From Girardinichthys multiradiatus (Eukaryota; Chordata; Actinopteri; Cyprinodontiformes; Goodeidae): a stretch of DNA of 64,000 nucleotides. The notes under the pieces are model-generated. The model ran no database searches, had not been told where the DNA came from, and worked only from the letters and a program-made list of their open reading frames with translations. Positions within the stretch are counted from its first letter, which is position 1; every line of letters starts with the position of its first letter. Where the stretch lies: positions 22,220,442-22,284,441 of the forward strand of contig NC_061813.1 of NCBI RefSeq assembly GCF_021462225.1, written 5' to 3'. Below, one piece after another: positions 19,593-31,270 of the stretch. Position numbers and translations under genes: made by a program.

Positions 19593-19682
19593 TGTGCTTA
19601 ATGATGCATAATCTTTTTTCCCCGTCTTATCGACTATGGTGAAAATCAGTTGTTAATAAGCCAACCAAGTCTGAAACCACAT
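19593..19682 (+). ncRNA. Box C/D snoRNA-like unit 4 (intron in the rpl7 3' UTR)
   Basis: C box ATGATGC, D box CTGA, and the same inner TTTTTTCCCCGTCTTATCGAC and TGGTGAA as unit 3. The 5' stem strand (GTGTGCTT) pairs imperfectly with AACCACAT, so this copy may be folded less stably. It sits in an intron after the stop codon. Confidence 0.78.
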
Positions 19683-19753
19683 CTTTGTAACGACTGCCTA
19701 TTGTTATTACCGTGAGTTTGTCCTCTAACAATTTGTTTTTTCCTTTGTTTCAG

Positions 19754-19808
19754 GTTTTCTAAGGACTCGAAATATACAATAAAAACCTGTAAAAAAAAAA
19801 AAAAAAAC
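19754..19808 (+). terminator. rpl7: rpl7 last exon, polyadenylation signal and genomic A tract
   Basis: The final non-coding exon begins after TTTCAG at 19753. A canonical AATAAA is at 19778-19783. A genomic run of A follows at about 19792-19807, where cleavage is expected. Confidence 0.8.
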
Positions 19809-20895
19809 AGTTGTTCACATCTGTGTCATTACATTATACACTAGTTTCCATTATGTTTACTGTATATTGACATGCATACTAATTTTGGGACATTGTCAGT
19901 TAACGCATATGCATTAAGGTTCCAGATTTACTCAGCCTAAAGATCCAAATTTGAACAGAATAACTTATAATTACTGATTGTTATAAAGTAAATTTAAAAA
20001 CAGGCTGTTGAAACATTTTTGAACAGTGTTCTAAGATTGCAGAAAATCATCCACATGAATCAAAATTGACTTGTAGTTGGACCGAAGTCATTCAAAGTGG
20101 TCAAATTGCATTGTAAAGATTTCAGAAAACTGAATTGAAAGTAATTTCTTTGTAAACGATTTACAAATGGACTTAGAATTTTAAATTGTCTTTAATGGCA
20201 TAAGAAAACTTTCATATTTTTCACATTCACTGTGAACGGCAATTGTAAATAAGTGGATTTAAAAAAAGATTTCATAGATATATTTCAAAAATATAGTTGA
20301 TAGTCATAAATGCCAAAATATGTCTTAGAATTACTGTTCTTAATGCGATCTAAAAACAATCTTAAGTAGTTAAAACATCCAGAGTTGAACAAATTTGCTT
20401 ACAGTTGCAGTCATAACTCCCATGTATATTAAATCCACAACAGTCCATCTAAATGTAAATGGCTCGACTTGGATTTGCACTGTCACAGCTGCATTATCTT
20501 TTTTTTAAATAAGGTAATCTAAAAACGGATAAGCATTGGACTTATTTAAATTACATTCTATCAAAACGAGAACATTGTGTGATCCTAAAAATCCCATCTT
20601 AGCAAGTTAGGAGTCCAGTGATTTAAAAACAAAATTTTGTTTTCATACTAAAACAGTTATTTCTATTCCCTTCAATTTAGCCTCAAATGCAATTAATAAA
20701 AAGACATTTTATTTTGTAAAGTTTGGAAGCCACTGCGGAGCCATTGATGTGTTTCTATAGTGACGCAGTGGGCTTTTACTACACTGAGCTGCAGCTTAGC
20801 ATCTCTGCTCAGGGGTAGCTGGAGTCAACGAGCCTTGTACTATGGAGAGGTACATTTACTCACCATAAGGTAATGTCCGCGGTAGGTGCAACACG
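19809..20895. other. Intergenic stretch, promoter of the next gene at its right end
   Basis: AT-rich and without recognisable elements up to about 20700. At 20751-20764 the sequence GTTTCTATAGTGAC roughly resembles an RFX X-box (two imperfect half sites), about 130 bp before the next start codon. The match is weak. Confidence 0.35.
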
Positions 20896-23800
20896 ATGAC
20901 CTACCAGATGCCTACCGCCAAAGCTTTCATATCCAAGGGAAGCCTGAGCTACGGCTGTGCGGCTCCCGGATACCTGACATACAACAGCTTCAGAATGGGA
21001 GCAGGTGGAGGACGTGCCGCGTTAAGGCCAAGTCAGATAAGGAAATTCCCTTTAATGCAGCCTCCTAACAGTGAGTCGTCGAGCTCAATAAAATAAACCA
21101 AAAATATACGTTAAACGAGCTTTCCTGAGCATTTTGTCTGTTGTAGGGACTCCGAACGACAATGCCTTAGTGAGCGGCTTCATAATTAAAGGGTAAGATG
21201 TCATATTTACGTCAAGTGCCATGAAATCCAAACGTCTGATTTAATTTATCACAAATGGTTAAGCTCGTCTTTACTGCGTTTGATTTGTCAAAAATGACAA
21301 GCATGTTTGTTTACACCATGATGTCACGGTTTAGTCGCACTGTACAGCATGACGTATTGCTAGCTGTGTGTAGGCTTCTGCACAAACAGTAGGAGAAGGA
21401 CCTATTTGCTGATTCTGTTTTCTGACGGACACGAAAAATCCCAGATTTTTACTCTAGGTTCATTTTATTGTTGACACTTATCTAATAACCCACAGAAAGA
21501 AAATTATAGAAATGTAAAGTGTATATATTTAAAAATGCACATCTTCAGGTTTGTAATGACAACACGTTTTCTGAGATGTTGCAGACATCTCCATGTCTTT
21601 GTATTTCTCCTTCAGTTTTGCCTTTTATTCCCTTTGGGGACATTGTCATGTTGGAGAAATCTGTTTTCAGGGTTCTTGGAGAAGGAAGAAGCATCTTGTC
21701 CAGGTTTGTCAAGCACCCCAACCTGCACTCGGTCTCATGAAGGGGTCCAGTTGCCTCAGCAGGACTCGTCCCAAAGCAGCACTTCCTCCCAAGCCTTCTC
21801 CAGTTAATTTAGATTTTCACTGGGAAACCTAAGATGTACCTTGCAGAACAATGTGTTGCCATTGGTGTTCTTGTTAACTGTGGTCACAGCTGCCTTCGGA
21901 TCATGAAAACAAAAATACCGGTGTAGATTTAGTATGATCCCTTACATTTTTTATGATCACCCTTGCCACATAAGGTCAGATCTTGGATTGAGCTCCAGGC
22001 TGAGGGTAAATTATGCCCATTTTCTATTTCTTCCATTTCCAAATAATAAAAACAGTTGATGCTGACCCACCAAGCCCCTTGGTCATGGTCTTGTGTCCCA
22101 CTCCAGCTTTGTGCAGATCTACGTTTGTAAAGTCCTGTACCTACATGGGGTGAAAGGCCATTCGGAAAAGAAGTCAATAATCCAAACGCAACATTAAAAA
22201 AAGCCAGTTTTAAGGACAAAGGGTTTTATTTCTAGAAACATATTCTGGGTCTAACGGAACTGAAGTGTTCAACCAGAATGACCATTAACCTTTGGAGGGA
22301 AAAACTGGGAATCTTGCAAGCCTCAGAACTCCATCCCAACTGTGAAGTACAGGTATGGCGGCGTCATGCTGTGGGGATGTTTTACTGCTGGAGGAACTGG
22401 TGCGCTTCATAAATTAGATGGCCCTATTAGGAAAGATGATTATGAGAAAATATTGAAGCTAAATCTGGAGACCTCATCCAGGAAGTTGAAGCTTTGGGCT
22501 AAACGAGTCTTCTGGTGGACTTCACAAAGTCCTGATCTCAGTCCTACAGAACATTAGTGAGCAGCACTGACTCAGACCAGTTCTGTCAGGAGGAATGGGC
22601 CAAAATTCCTAAGAAAATTTTGTCTAATTTTATGTCAGACAGCGAGAGAAAGAGGCGATGTGTCTGCTTACAATGTATGTAAATATCTGGTTTTAACTGT
22701 ATTTCAATCAGTGATAGTTTGGTTTTATTTAGTGGATAAACTTAAATCAGACAACAAATATCTCCAATACTGTATGTTTGAGTTAATAGTTTTATTCATA
22801 TTATTAGTTTACGTAGTTAAAGAAAAATAGAGTATTCTGTTTATTCTGAAAATATTTGACTGAGAACTACATTTTAAAAGTAGCTTCACTTTCACGTTAT
22901 AAACATTTACACCTCCCTCAAATAAAACTAGAGTCCATATTTGCTATAATATTCTGACGAGTTTTCACGTGAAGCTTAAATAAGTGTTTTCCTTAATGTT
23001 TTAAGACCTAAATGTATTTCATGATTCCTTATACAGTGGGGAGAACAAAGTATTTGATACAATGCCGATTTTGCAGGTTTTCCCACTTGCAAAACATGTA
23101 TAAGTCTTTAATTTTTAATCATAGGTACTCTTCAACTGTGAGTGACAGTCAAAAACAAAAATCCAGAAAATCAATTGAGTAATTTTTATGTGATTAATTA
23201 GCATTTTATTGCACAACATAGATATTTGATATAATACCTCCTGTAGTTCTTGACGAGGTTTGCACACACTGCAGCCGGTATTTTGGACCACTCCTCCATA
23301 CAGATCTTCTCCAGATCCTTCAGGTTTCGGGGCTGTCCCTTTTCGATTGGGTTCAGGTCTGGAGACTGGGTAGGCCACTCCAGGACCTTGAGATGCTTCT
23401 TAAGGAGCAACTCCTCAGTTACCCTGGCTGTGTGCTTCGGGTCGTTGTCATGCTGGAAGAACCAGCCACAACCCATCTTCAGTGCCCTTACTGAGAGAAG
23501 GAGGTTGTTGGCTAAGATCTCCTGATACATGGCCCCATCCATCCTCCACTCAATATGGCACCGTCGTCCCGTCCCCTTTGCAGAAAAGCATCCCCAAAGA
23601 ATGATGTTTCCACCTCAATGCTTCAAGGTAAGGATGGTGTTCTTGGGGTTGTTCTCATCCTTCTTCCTCCAAACACGGCGAGTGGAGTTTAGATCAAAAA
23701 GCTCTATTTTTGTCTCATCAGAACACATGACCTTCTCCCATTCCTCCTCTGAATCATCCAGATGGTTATTGGCAAACTTCAGATGGGCCTAGACATGCAC

Positions 23801-26800
23801 TGGCTTGAGCAGGGGAACCTTGCATGCGCTGCAGGATTTTTGAGACTTTGGTCCCATCTCTCTTCAGGTCTTTGACTAGGTCCTGCTGTGTAGTTCTGGG
23901 CTGATCCTTCACCTTCCTCAGGAGGATTGATGCCCCATGAGGTTAGATCTTGCATGGAGCCTCAGACCGAGGGAGATTGATCATCATCTTAAACTTCTTC
24001 CATTTTCTTATAATTGCACCAACAGTCGTTGCTTCTCACCAAGCTACTTGGCTATTTTTCTGTAGCCCATCCCAGCCTTGTGTAGGTCTACTATTTTATC
24101 CCTGATGTCTTTAGACAGCTGTCTGGTCTTGGCCATTGTGGAGACGTTGGAGTTTATTTGATTGTGTGTGTGGACAGGTTTCTTTTATACAGATAACAAG
24201 TTCAAACAGGTGCAGTTAATACAGGTAATGAGTGGAGAACAGGAGAGCTTCTTAAAGATGAACTAACAGACCCGTGAGAGGTGGGATTCTTATTGGTGGT
24301 TAGGTGATCAAATACTTATGTCATGCAATAAATGCAAAATAATTACTTAAAAATCAAACATTGTGATGTTCTGGATCTGTGATTTAGATTCCGTCATTCA
24401 CATTTGAAGAGTACCTATGATAGAAATTAAAGACTTCTACTTGCTTTGGAAGTGGGAATACCTGCACAATCAGCAGTGTATCAAATACTTATTCTCCCCA
24501 CTGTATACAGGTCCTTCTCAATATATTAGCATACTGTGATAAAGTTCATTATTTTCCATAATGTAATGATGAAAATTTAACATTCATATATTTTAGATTC
24601 ATTGCACACTAATTGAAATATTTCAGGTCTTTTATTGTCTTAATACGGATGATTTTGGCATACAGCTCATAAAAACCCAAAATTCCTATCTCACAAAATT
24701 AGCATATCATTAAAAGGGTCTCTAAACGAGCTATGAACCTAATCATCTGAATCAACTAGTTAACTCTAAACACCTGCAAAAGATTCCTGAGGCCTTTAAA
24801 ACTCCCAGCCTGGTTCATCACTCAAAACCCCAATCATGGGTAAGACTGCCGACCTGACTGCTGTCCAGAAGGCCACTATTGACACCCTCAAGCAAGAGGG
24901 TAAGACACAGAAAGAAATTTCTGAACGAATAGGCTGTTCCCAGAGTGCTGTATCAAGGCACCTCAGTGGGAAGTCTGTGGGAAGGAAAAAGTGTGGCAGA
25001 AAACGCTGCACAACGAGAAGAAGTGACCGGACCCTGAGGAAGATTGTGGAGAAGGGCCGATTCCAGACCTTGGGGGACCTGCGGAAGCAGTGGACTGAGT
25101 CTGGAGTAGAAACATCCAGAGCCACCAGTGCACAGGCCTGTGCAGGAAATGGGCTACAGGTGCCGCATTCCCCAGGTCAAGCCACTTTTGAACCAGAAAC
25201 AGCGGCAGAAGTGCCTGACCTGGGCTACAGAGAAGCAGCACTGGACTGTTGCTCAGTGGTCCAAAGTAGTTTTTTTCGGATGAAAGCAAATTCTGCATGT
25301 CATTCGGAAATCAAGGTGCCAGAGTCTGGAGGAAGACTGGGGAGAAGGAAATGCCAAAATGCCAGAAGTCCAGTGTCAAGTACCCACAGTCAGTGATGGT
25401 CTGGGGTGCCGTGTCAGCTGCTGGTGTTGGTCCACTGTGTTTTATCAAGGGCAGGGTCAATGCAGCTAGCTATCAGGAGATTTTGGAGCACTTCATGCTT
25501 CCATCTGCTGAAAAGCTTTATGGAGATGAAGATTTCATTTTTCAGCACGACCTGGCACCTGCTCACAGTGCCAAAACCACTGGTAAATGGTTTACTGACA
25601 TGGTATCACTGTGCTCAATTGGCCTGCCAACTCTCCTGACCTGAACCCCATAGAGAATCTGTGGGATATTGTGAAGAGAACGTTGAGAGACTCAAGACCC
25701 AACACTGTGGATGAGCTAAAGGCCGCTATCAAAGCATCCTGGGCCTCCATAAGACCTCAGCAGTGCCACAAGCTGATTGCCTCCATGCCACGCCGCATTG
25801 AAGCTGTCATTTCTGCCAAAGGATTCCCGACCAAGTATTGAGTGCATAACTGTACATGATTATTTGAAGGTTGACGTTTTTTGTATTAAAAACACTTTTC
25901 TTTTATTGGTCGGATGAAATATGCTAATTTTGTGAGATAGGAATTTTGGGTTTTCATGAGCTGTATGCCAAAATCATCCGTATTAAGACAATAAAAGACC
26001 TGAAATATTTCAGTTAGTGTGCAATGAATCTAAAATATATGAATGTTAAATTTTCATCATTACATTATGGAAAATAATGAGCTTTATCACAATATGCTAA
26101 TATTTTGAGAAGGACCTGTAAACCTTTTTCATGTCCATAAACTGATATTTACATTTCTTCAATCTATATAGGACACCAAACTTGACTAAAGAGGACAAAG
26201 GAGTGTCACAGAATATCAACCAAGGGAATGATATCTTTGGGAGGCACTTTCTGTTTGAGAAAACATGTAAGTAGTGAATGAAATGAGTCTATTTTTCTCT
26301 AATCTGATGTAGGTTTTTACTGTTTTGTTGAAGTTGAGCCTTGTAGCTGGAATATAAACTCACTGCCAGTAGGTGGAGTTGTTATCACACGAATAATGTG
26401 CAGCTCCATTTCAGTAGATACTTGAGAAATCAAGTTACAGATAAAAACACATGGTTGCTTGCCTATTTTATCTCTTAATGTCCTGATTAGGTGCAAAGTT
26501 AGAGAGGACCAGAACTGTGATTCCTCCACTGCCAAGAGACAACAACGGGCATCACCCTGCTAACCTGCACCCCTTCAGCCTCTCCAGCGAGCTTCCCAGC
26601 ATACATTCAGGGAGACCTATCACCCTGGGGTAAGCAGTTCATCAACAAGAATGTATTAGCTGTATTCTCCAGTATACATTTTTAACTGTCTTTAACTTTA
26701 ACTTGTCTCTTACAGGGTGCATCCAGCTATAAGACCATGGACAGCTAAAGACCCAACTAGTTTATTTTTATTATTTGAAGACACGTACCATATCTGGATA

Positions 26801-28596
26801 GAATGTTTTTAAATAGATTCCTTAGGTTTAATAATACACTTTGTTTTCTTGTTTACCGCTTTACTCAACATCAGTCTGCCTTCATTTTCAAATAGCTCCT
26901 TACAGTTTTAGTTAGGGAGCTCATTGATTTTTAGTCTTTTAAGTATTATATATGTATTAAACACGACCTTTACCCCTAGTACGGCGAGACACCAAAAAAG
27001 AAAGTTAATGTGCAGTGCCAAACATGCAGTGCTTTGCTTAACACAGTGGTTTTAATATTTTTATTTTCTTATTGTCTCCCAGTTTCCCTAGAAGCTATGA
27101 GGTGAACCCCAATCCCACCGTCCTCTTTCCCTCCACTTTTGTCCTAAATAGCAGGAACACTTTGTTGGTGGAAGGCAGGAAGCTCAGCAGGTATTTTGTT
27201 TTTGTCTTTCTAAACTAAATCTGACTTCAGCAATCAAAAATGGTGAGGTATTTCCCAGCCCAGTGCCACCTCTGCTGTCCTTCTGTTTTGCAGGCCGAAG
27301 GTGCATTATCCAACCCACAACCTAGTGACTGTTAAAGACAATCAGAAAAGTACGTTTTGATGAGACTCTAGAATCCTGCACATGGTTTGACTGTTGAAAG
27401 GGCATTTATCATTTTCACCTTTTTTTACAACCTAGCTCACAATAGTTATGTTCATTTTAATGTCCAAACTTGAGAAATATGTAAAAATGAAAACAATCCA
27501 AACACAAGGCAGTCAAGAACACAACCAAATGTTGCCGAAGTGTGATAAACGTATGAAACACTAAAGTTGGCTATCAATGCATAACAAAATGGACGCTCAA
27601 GAAGCTAGTAGTAATTTCAACGGCTACACCTTCAATGTGAGTACATAGTGCGAATATTTAGATGGCCATTTGGAAGTGAGGAGGAAGAAGTCAGGAGAAA
27701 TGTTTTCTGAGAGTGGAGACTGAACTAATCGACACACCCAGGGATTTAAAAATTTTCTGTGGAATACCCTATCTGGTTGTAATTCAGTAAAGTTGTAAAT
27801 GACCTCTTGGAACCAAACTTTTAATTTGAAAAACTAAGATTAGTGCAGCATGCAGGCAGATCCCTGCTCTGGTTCTGAACGTTATTGGTACTCTTTAGTG
27901 CATAGGTGTGTGGCAGCAATCCCCTTTCTTCCAGCAACCAGAATACTTTACATTAGTGAGCTGTGGATGGAAGCAGCTGAAATTCCCATTTTTTTCACTT
28001 AATTCTTCCATGTTTTACTCAGAAGAGTTTAGCTGTGCTGCAGTCTTTTACCTATAAAATGTTATTTTGAGGATGCCCGTCACCCCACTGAAACCCGTCT
28101 ACTGGGAGTGTTTTTGATGCGCTAAAGTCACGTCAAGGTAATGCTATACATGTGATGGTCGGAAGGATGGTCAAACCCTGTTACACAATTTGTCATTCAT
28201 TTGGCTCAGACACTAAGAAAAATGTGTCACTGTTTATGTTCATAGGGAACACAAAATGGAAAGCGGTTATTGATCTATTTTAACAAAGTGATACGTTTTC
28301 TGTTTTTAAAATGTTATGTTTGCTCTTAGCTGGCTAACTGCTGTAGCATACTTGGCTATGTTTTCATTTCAGTGGACCTATCATAATGTCACCTCTTATT
28401 CTTTCTATTCATGCTTCTCTCTGTCCTTCTTCCTTCTCTTGGTTGCCTTCATGCAGGCCAGTCCTATCCAGACCCAATTGTCGGAGCCCCTCACTCTTTC
28501 ATCCACCGGATTTCTGAGCTCTCCTCTTTGGAGGGGGAGACTGTGAGACAGGAGAAGCTGAAGAAAATCAGAAAATCTAGAAAATATCCGTCCTGA
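20896..28596 (+). CDS. Seven-exon gene of unknown function, probable C8orf89 orthologue
   Basis: I join exons 20896-21070, 21147-21192, 26172-26266, 26491-26629, 27083-27190, 27294-27349 and 28457-28596. Every junction has GT/AG borders and keeps one frame, giving 252 residues and a TGA stop. No enzyme domain, signal peptide or membrane segment is seen. The protein is rich in Pro, Ser and Asn, with PPLPRDNNG and [11 protein letters not shown] in the middle, and ends in a charged Lys/Arg helix-like tail ([17 protein letters not shown]). Position between rpl7 and sbspon, with the same orientation as in human, suggests the poorly studied C8orf89. This rests on synteny, not on an alignment. Short Pro-rich proteins of this style are often testis or cilium proteins, but that is a guess. 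The 5-kb second intron is mostly Tc1 elements. Polyadenylation may use AATAAA near 29137. Confidence 0.82.
21930..22700. mobile_element. Tc1-like fragments, two orientations
   Basis: About 21950-22145 is a minus-oriented piece resembling the interior of the element at 23032 (AGGTCAGATCTTGGATTGAGC, CCCACTCCAGCTTTGTG). From about 22230 a plus-oriented transposase relic is read (22342-22557) with VMLWGCF, and SPDLSPTEH in place of the usual SPDLNPIEN of the DDE domain. The right end (22617-22700) resembles 50412-50490. It is a decayed, rearranged insertion in the intron. Confidence 0.6.
23032..24505 (-). mobile_element. Tc1-like element with terminal inverted repeats, transposase dead
   Basis: The ends CAGTGGGGAGAACAAAGTAT and ATACTTATTCTCCCCACTG are inverted repeats next to TA dinucleotides, as expected for Tc1/mariner. 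The transposase is on the minus strand, starting near 24137 ([12 protein letters not shown]). An in-frame TAG about 35 codons in, and further breaks, kill it. The DDE region is seen at 23198-23542 ([19 protein letters not shown]). It lies inside intron 2 of the 252-residue gene, transcribed opposite to it. Confidence 0.85.
24506..26120 (+). mobile_element. Tc1-like element with long (about 200 bp) terminal inverted repeats
   Basis: The left repeat (24508-24711) begins CAGGTCCTTCTCAATATATT and the right repeat (25916-26118) is its inverse with few differences. TA lies at both ends. The left TA adjoins the right end of the previous element, so the two sit end to end. Long repeats of this kind are the IR/DR type that binds transposase at inner and outer sites. 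Confidence 0.92.
24836..25841 (+). pseudogene. Tc1-like transposase, frameshifted
   Basis: Starts with [18 protein letters not shown] and has an HTH/paired-like DNA-binding region ([17 protein letters not shown]) and a basic GRKKCGRKR linker. The catalytic triad of a DD34E transposase is visible: Asp of SDE near 25278, Asp in [10 protein letters not shown] and Glu in SPDLNPIEN. The frame changes near 25127, near 25270-25300 and near 25600, so no full protein is made. It is the least decayed transposase of the window, ending FPTKY at 25841. Confidence 0.85.
26630..28456 (+). other. Introns 4-6 of the 252-residue gene
   Basis: Between exons 26491-26629, 27083-27190, 27294-27349 and 28457-28596 the sequence is AT-rich intron. 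An exon-like segment with acceptor at 26715 would put TAA in frame, so it is left out. About 27430-28290 contains diffuse Tc1-like text (GTTCATTTTAATGTCC, GTGTGGCAGCAATC) but no clear ends. Confidence 0.45.
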
Positions 28597-30050
28597 CAAT
28601 CACCACAATCTGAGTCGTGGCGGCCCAGGATTAAAACTTTTGAGTCTGTGCCAACAGCTGAACAAAATCAAACACTTAGAGCACCGTTTTCATTTCACTG
28701 GCTTGTTCTGACAGCGTGCCTGTCCTCAGTGATACTGTTTGGCTGCTTAACATGGCTGCTTCTTACCTTTTGGGATTCCTGACTCTTCTTCAGTGATGAC
28801 ACGTAGCTTTAACTCAGCATTCTCAATGACTATGGCTCCTGATGATGACTTTAAAGAAGATAACTTGTAGACTCTCATTTGTCAGTAGTTTTTCCCTCCA
28901 CATCTGCATGGAAACATGTTTTATTTATTTCTCTAATGGCTTCTATTGGGCATAAAGCAGTGCTGCCATGTTTCTTTCTGTATGCTGTGGGTGCTGTCTG
29001 ACTTGAGTCAAAAATACACCAGTGTTACCGAAATTTCAACATATTTTTGCTTTGCTTACTAAGTGAAACACACGTGGACAATTGGCATAGTCTAGCTAAA
29101 CTCTTGTGCCTTGTTAAAAGTCTTCCTGAAATGAAATAAATTTATTTTTGTTATTCCAAAGATGTTCTATTTTTCTTTCTAATCTCCAGTATGTGCTAGA
29201 AAAGGGACAGACTGACCATCACAACAGTCAGAATGTGCTAAATTCTGCACTGAAGCATAAAATGCGTTCTATGCCCTCAAAACAGCAGGAATAACATACC
29301 CACAGATGCCAGAATGTGGTATTTTCCCACATAATGCATTGTTTTACCGCTGCATGAACTGCAGCTTGTTTCTCTGCATAATGTTGTTCATTGTTTGTGG
29401 CAAATATGGATGCCATAGCAGCTGTCTTTTTGTTTGGAGAAAAATGAAAGCTTTTATTGTATTTAAAGCATTTATTTTTTTGCTCTACTTAAATATGAGG
29501 TTAAAATTTTGATCTGGAAATTAGCTGACCAATGGGTAAGTTATTTGTTTTTCTTACTTTTGTTTTTAATTTTATTTAAAACGACATGGTGTAACTGAGC
29601 ACAAATCTCAGCTGCATTCCTATTACAGTGATGTGAAAAAGTTAAACCCTAACCACAGTAGAACAAGTAGAAAGAGGCAATATGTCAAGTACTAAAGTTG
29701 GATTCAGGATTCTTACAGTCCTGGGAAGTCTAGTAAGTATGGAACTGACATTGATAATATTCAAGGTCTGGATAGGTATGGAAAACAGAAACTCTATTAT
29801 GGCAAAACATTTTCCTGTCGTTTTTCATTATTCTAATATATAACAAAAATCTGAAATTCTAAAAAAGTTCTGAGTTTTTTTACTCAAATTTATATTAGTA
29901 ACAGGTTCTTTATCTAGATCATTTTTTCTGTTACTGAGAGAACTCACAGATAAATGCATACCTAGTTCAGAAAAACATTTTTCATCACATTTTTCTTTTG
30001 ACTGGACTGGGAATTCCTTTTGGATAAGTGACCTTTGACTAAACATTTTT
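28597..30050. other. 3' UTR and intergenic stretch
   Basis: The first 540 bases probably form the 3' UTR of the preceding gene, since AATAAA occurs near 29137. The remainder is AT-rich with no recognisable element. Confidence 0.45.
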
Positions 30051-31270
30051 CAGTGCTTTGCAAAAGTATACATACCACTTGAACTTTTTCACATTTTGTC
30101 ACATCGCAACCCCCAACTGCAATGTATTGTATTCTATTAGGATTTTATGATAGATATGCAAAGTAGTAGATAATTGCGAAGGGTACATGGTTTTCAACCA
30201 ATTGTGGCATGCATCTGCATTCAGTGTCTTTTACTTTGATAGCCCTAAATAAAATCCCTTGCAACCAATTTCCTTCAGGTGTCTCCTGGTTATTAAACAC
30301 AGTCCAACCGTGTTAACTATAATTTCAGGATAAATCCAGCTGTTCTCAAACCAGAGGTTTGAAAACATTAGTGAACAAACAGCTTCATAAAGACCAAAGA
30401 ACACAGCAGACAGGTCGGGGTTAGGTTCTGGAGAGGTCCAAAGCACTGTTCGGTTATAAAAGATAACACTGTCCATCAGCTAAAAATGAAAAGGGAATGG
30501 CCTACTAACATACCAAAACATGGCTGTCTACCTAAATTAAGAGGCCGCTAAAGGAGAGCATTAATTTGACAGACAGCCAAGAGGCCCATGGTAACTGAAG
30601 GAGCTGCAGGAGTCTACAGCTCATGTAGAATAATCTGTTAACAGGACAAGTATTAGTTAAGCAATCCACAAATCTGGCCTTTATGGAAGAGTGGACAGAA
30701 GAAAACCAGAAGAGATCCTGTTGGGAGTTCGCTGTAAGCCATTTAGGAGACACAGCAAACACGTGCAAGACAGTTGAACTTTTTGGCCCACATGAAAAAC
30801 ACGGTGTATGAAAACTAAAATGGCATATCACTACACCATCTCCATTGTGAAACACGATGGTGCCAGCCATCATGTGTTGGGAATGATTTTCTTCAGCAGG
30901 GATAGGGAACCTGGTCAGAGTTGATGATGGAGCTAAATGCAGGGTCTGGTGATATTGATAAGATTTGGTCATACTTTCTGCTGTGTATTTTAAAGCCTGA
31001 AGGGGCGCCATGTCAGATGACAAATGTGATAAAGTTTTCTCAAACACAACACTGACATTTTGGATCTGTGGCCAAGACACCCCACATATCTACCCTTCAC
31101 TCAGAACCCCAGATCAAGTCTTAAAAAGCAAGTGGATAAACAGAACCAATCAAATTGTGATCAACTCCAAGGACTAACAAAGCACGAATGAGTCACCATC
31201 ATTCAGGATTTAATTCAGGAGTTCATATCTAGTGTGCCAGATAAAATTTATAAAGAAGGGTTACCACTGA
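30051..31270 (+). mobile_element. Decayed Tc1/mariner element
   Basis: The left end CAGTGCTTTGCAAAAGTATA followed by ACTTTTTCACATTTTGTCAC is the terminal text of a common fish Tc1-like family. The interior on the plus strand keeps transposase traces such as ATGGAAGAGTGGACAGAAG and AACACGATGGTGCCAGCCATC. The 182-codon frame on the minus strand (30532-31080) is merely antisense to this and not a gene. The right end is degraded. Confidence 0.65.

Noticed and set aside
21519..21832. Overlapping short frames inside intron 2 of the unknown gene
   Set aside because: They are different frames of AT-rich intron DNA next to a transposon relic, without splice-consistent continuation or domains.
23250..23792. 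Plus-strand frames of 91 and 87 codons
   Set aside because: They are antisense to the transposase of the Tc1-like element at 23032-24505.
26716..26750. Possible extra exon (acceptor TTACAG, then GGTGCATCC) of the 252-residue gene
   Set aside because: Joined in phase it meets TAA after five codons and has no good donor. Skipping it to 27083 keeps the frame. It might be an alternative ending, but nothing supports that.
30532..31080. 182-codon frame on the minus strand
   Set aside because: It is antisense to a decayed plus-strand Tc1-like transposase and has no domain of its own.
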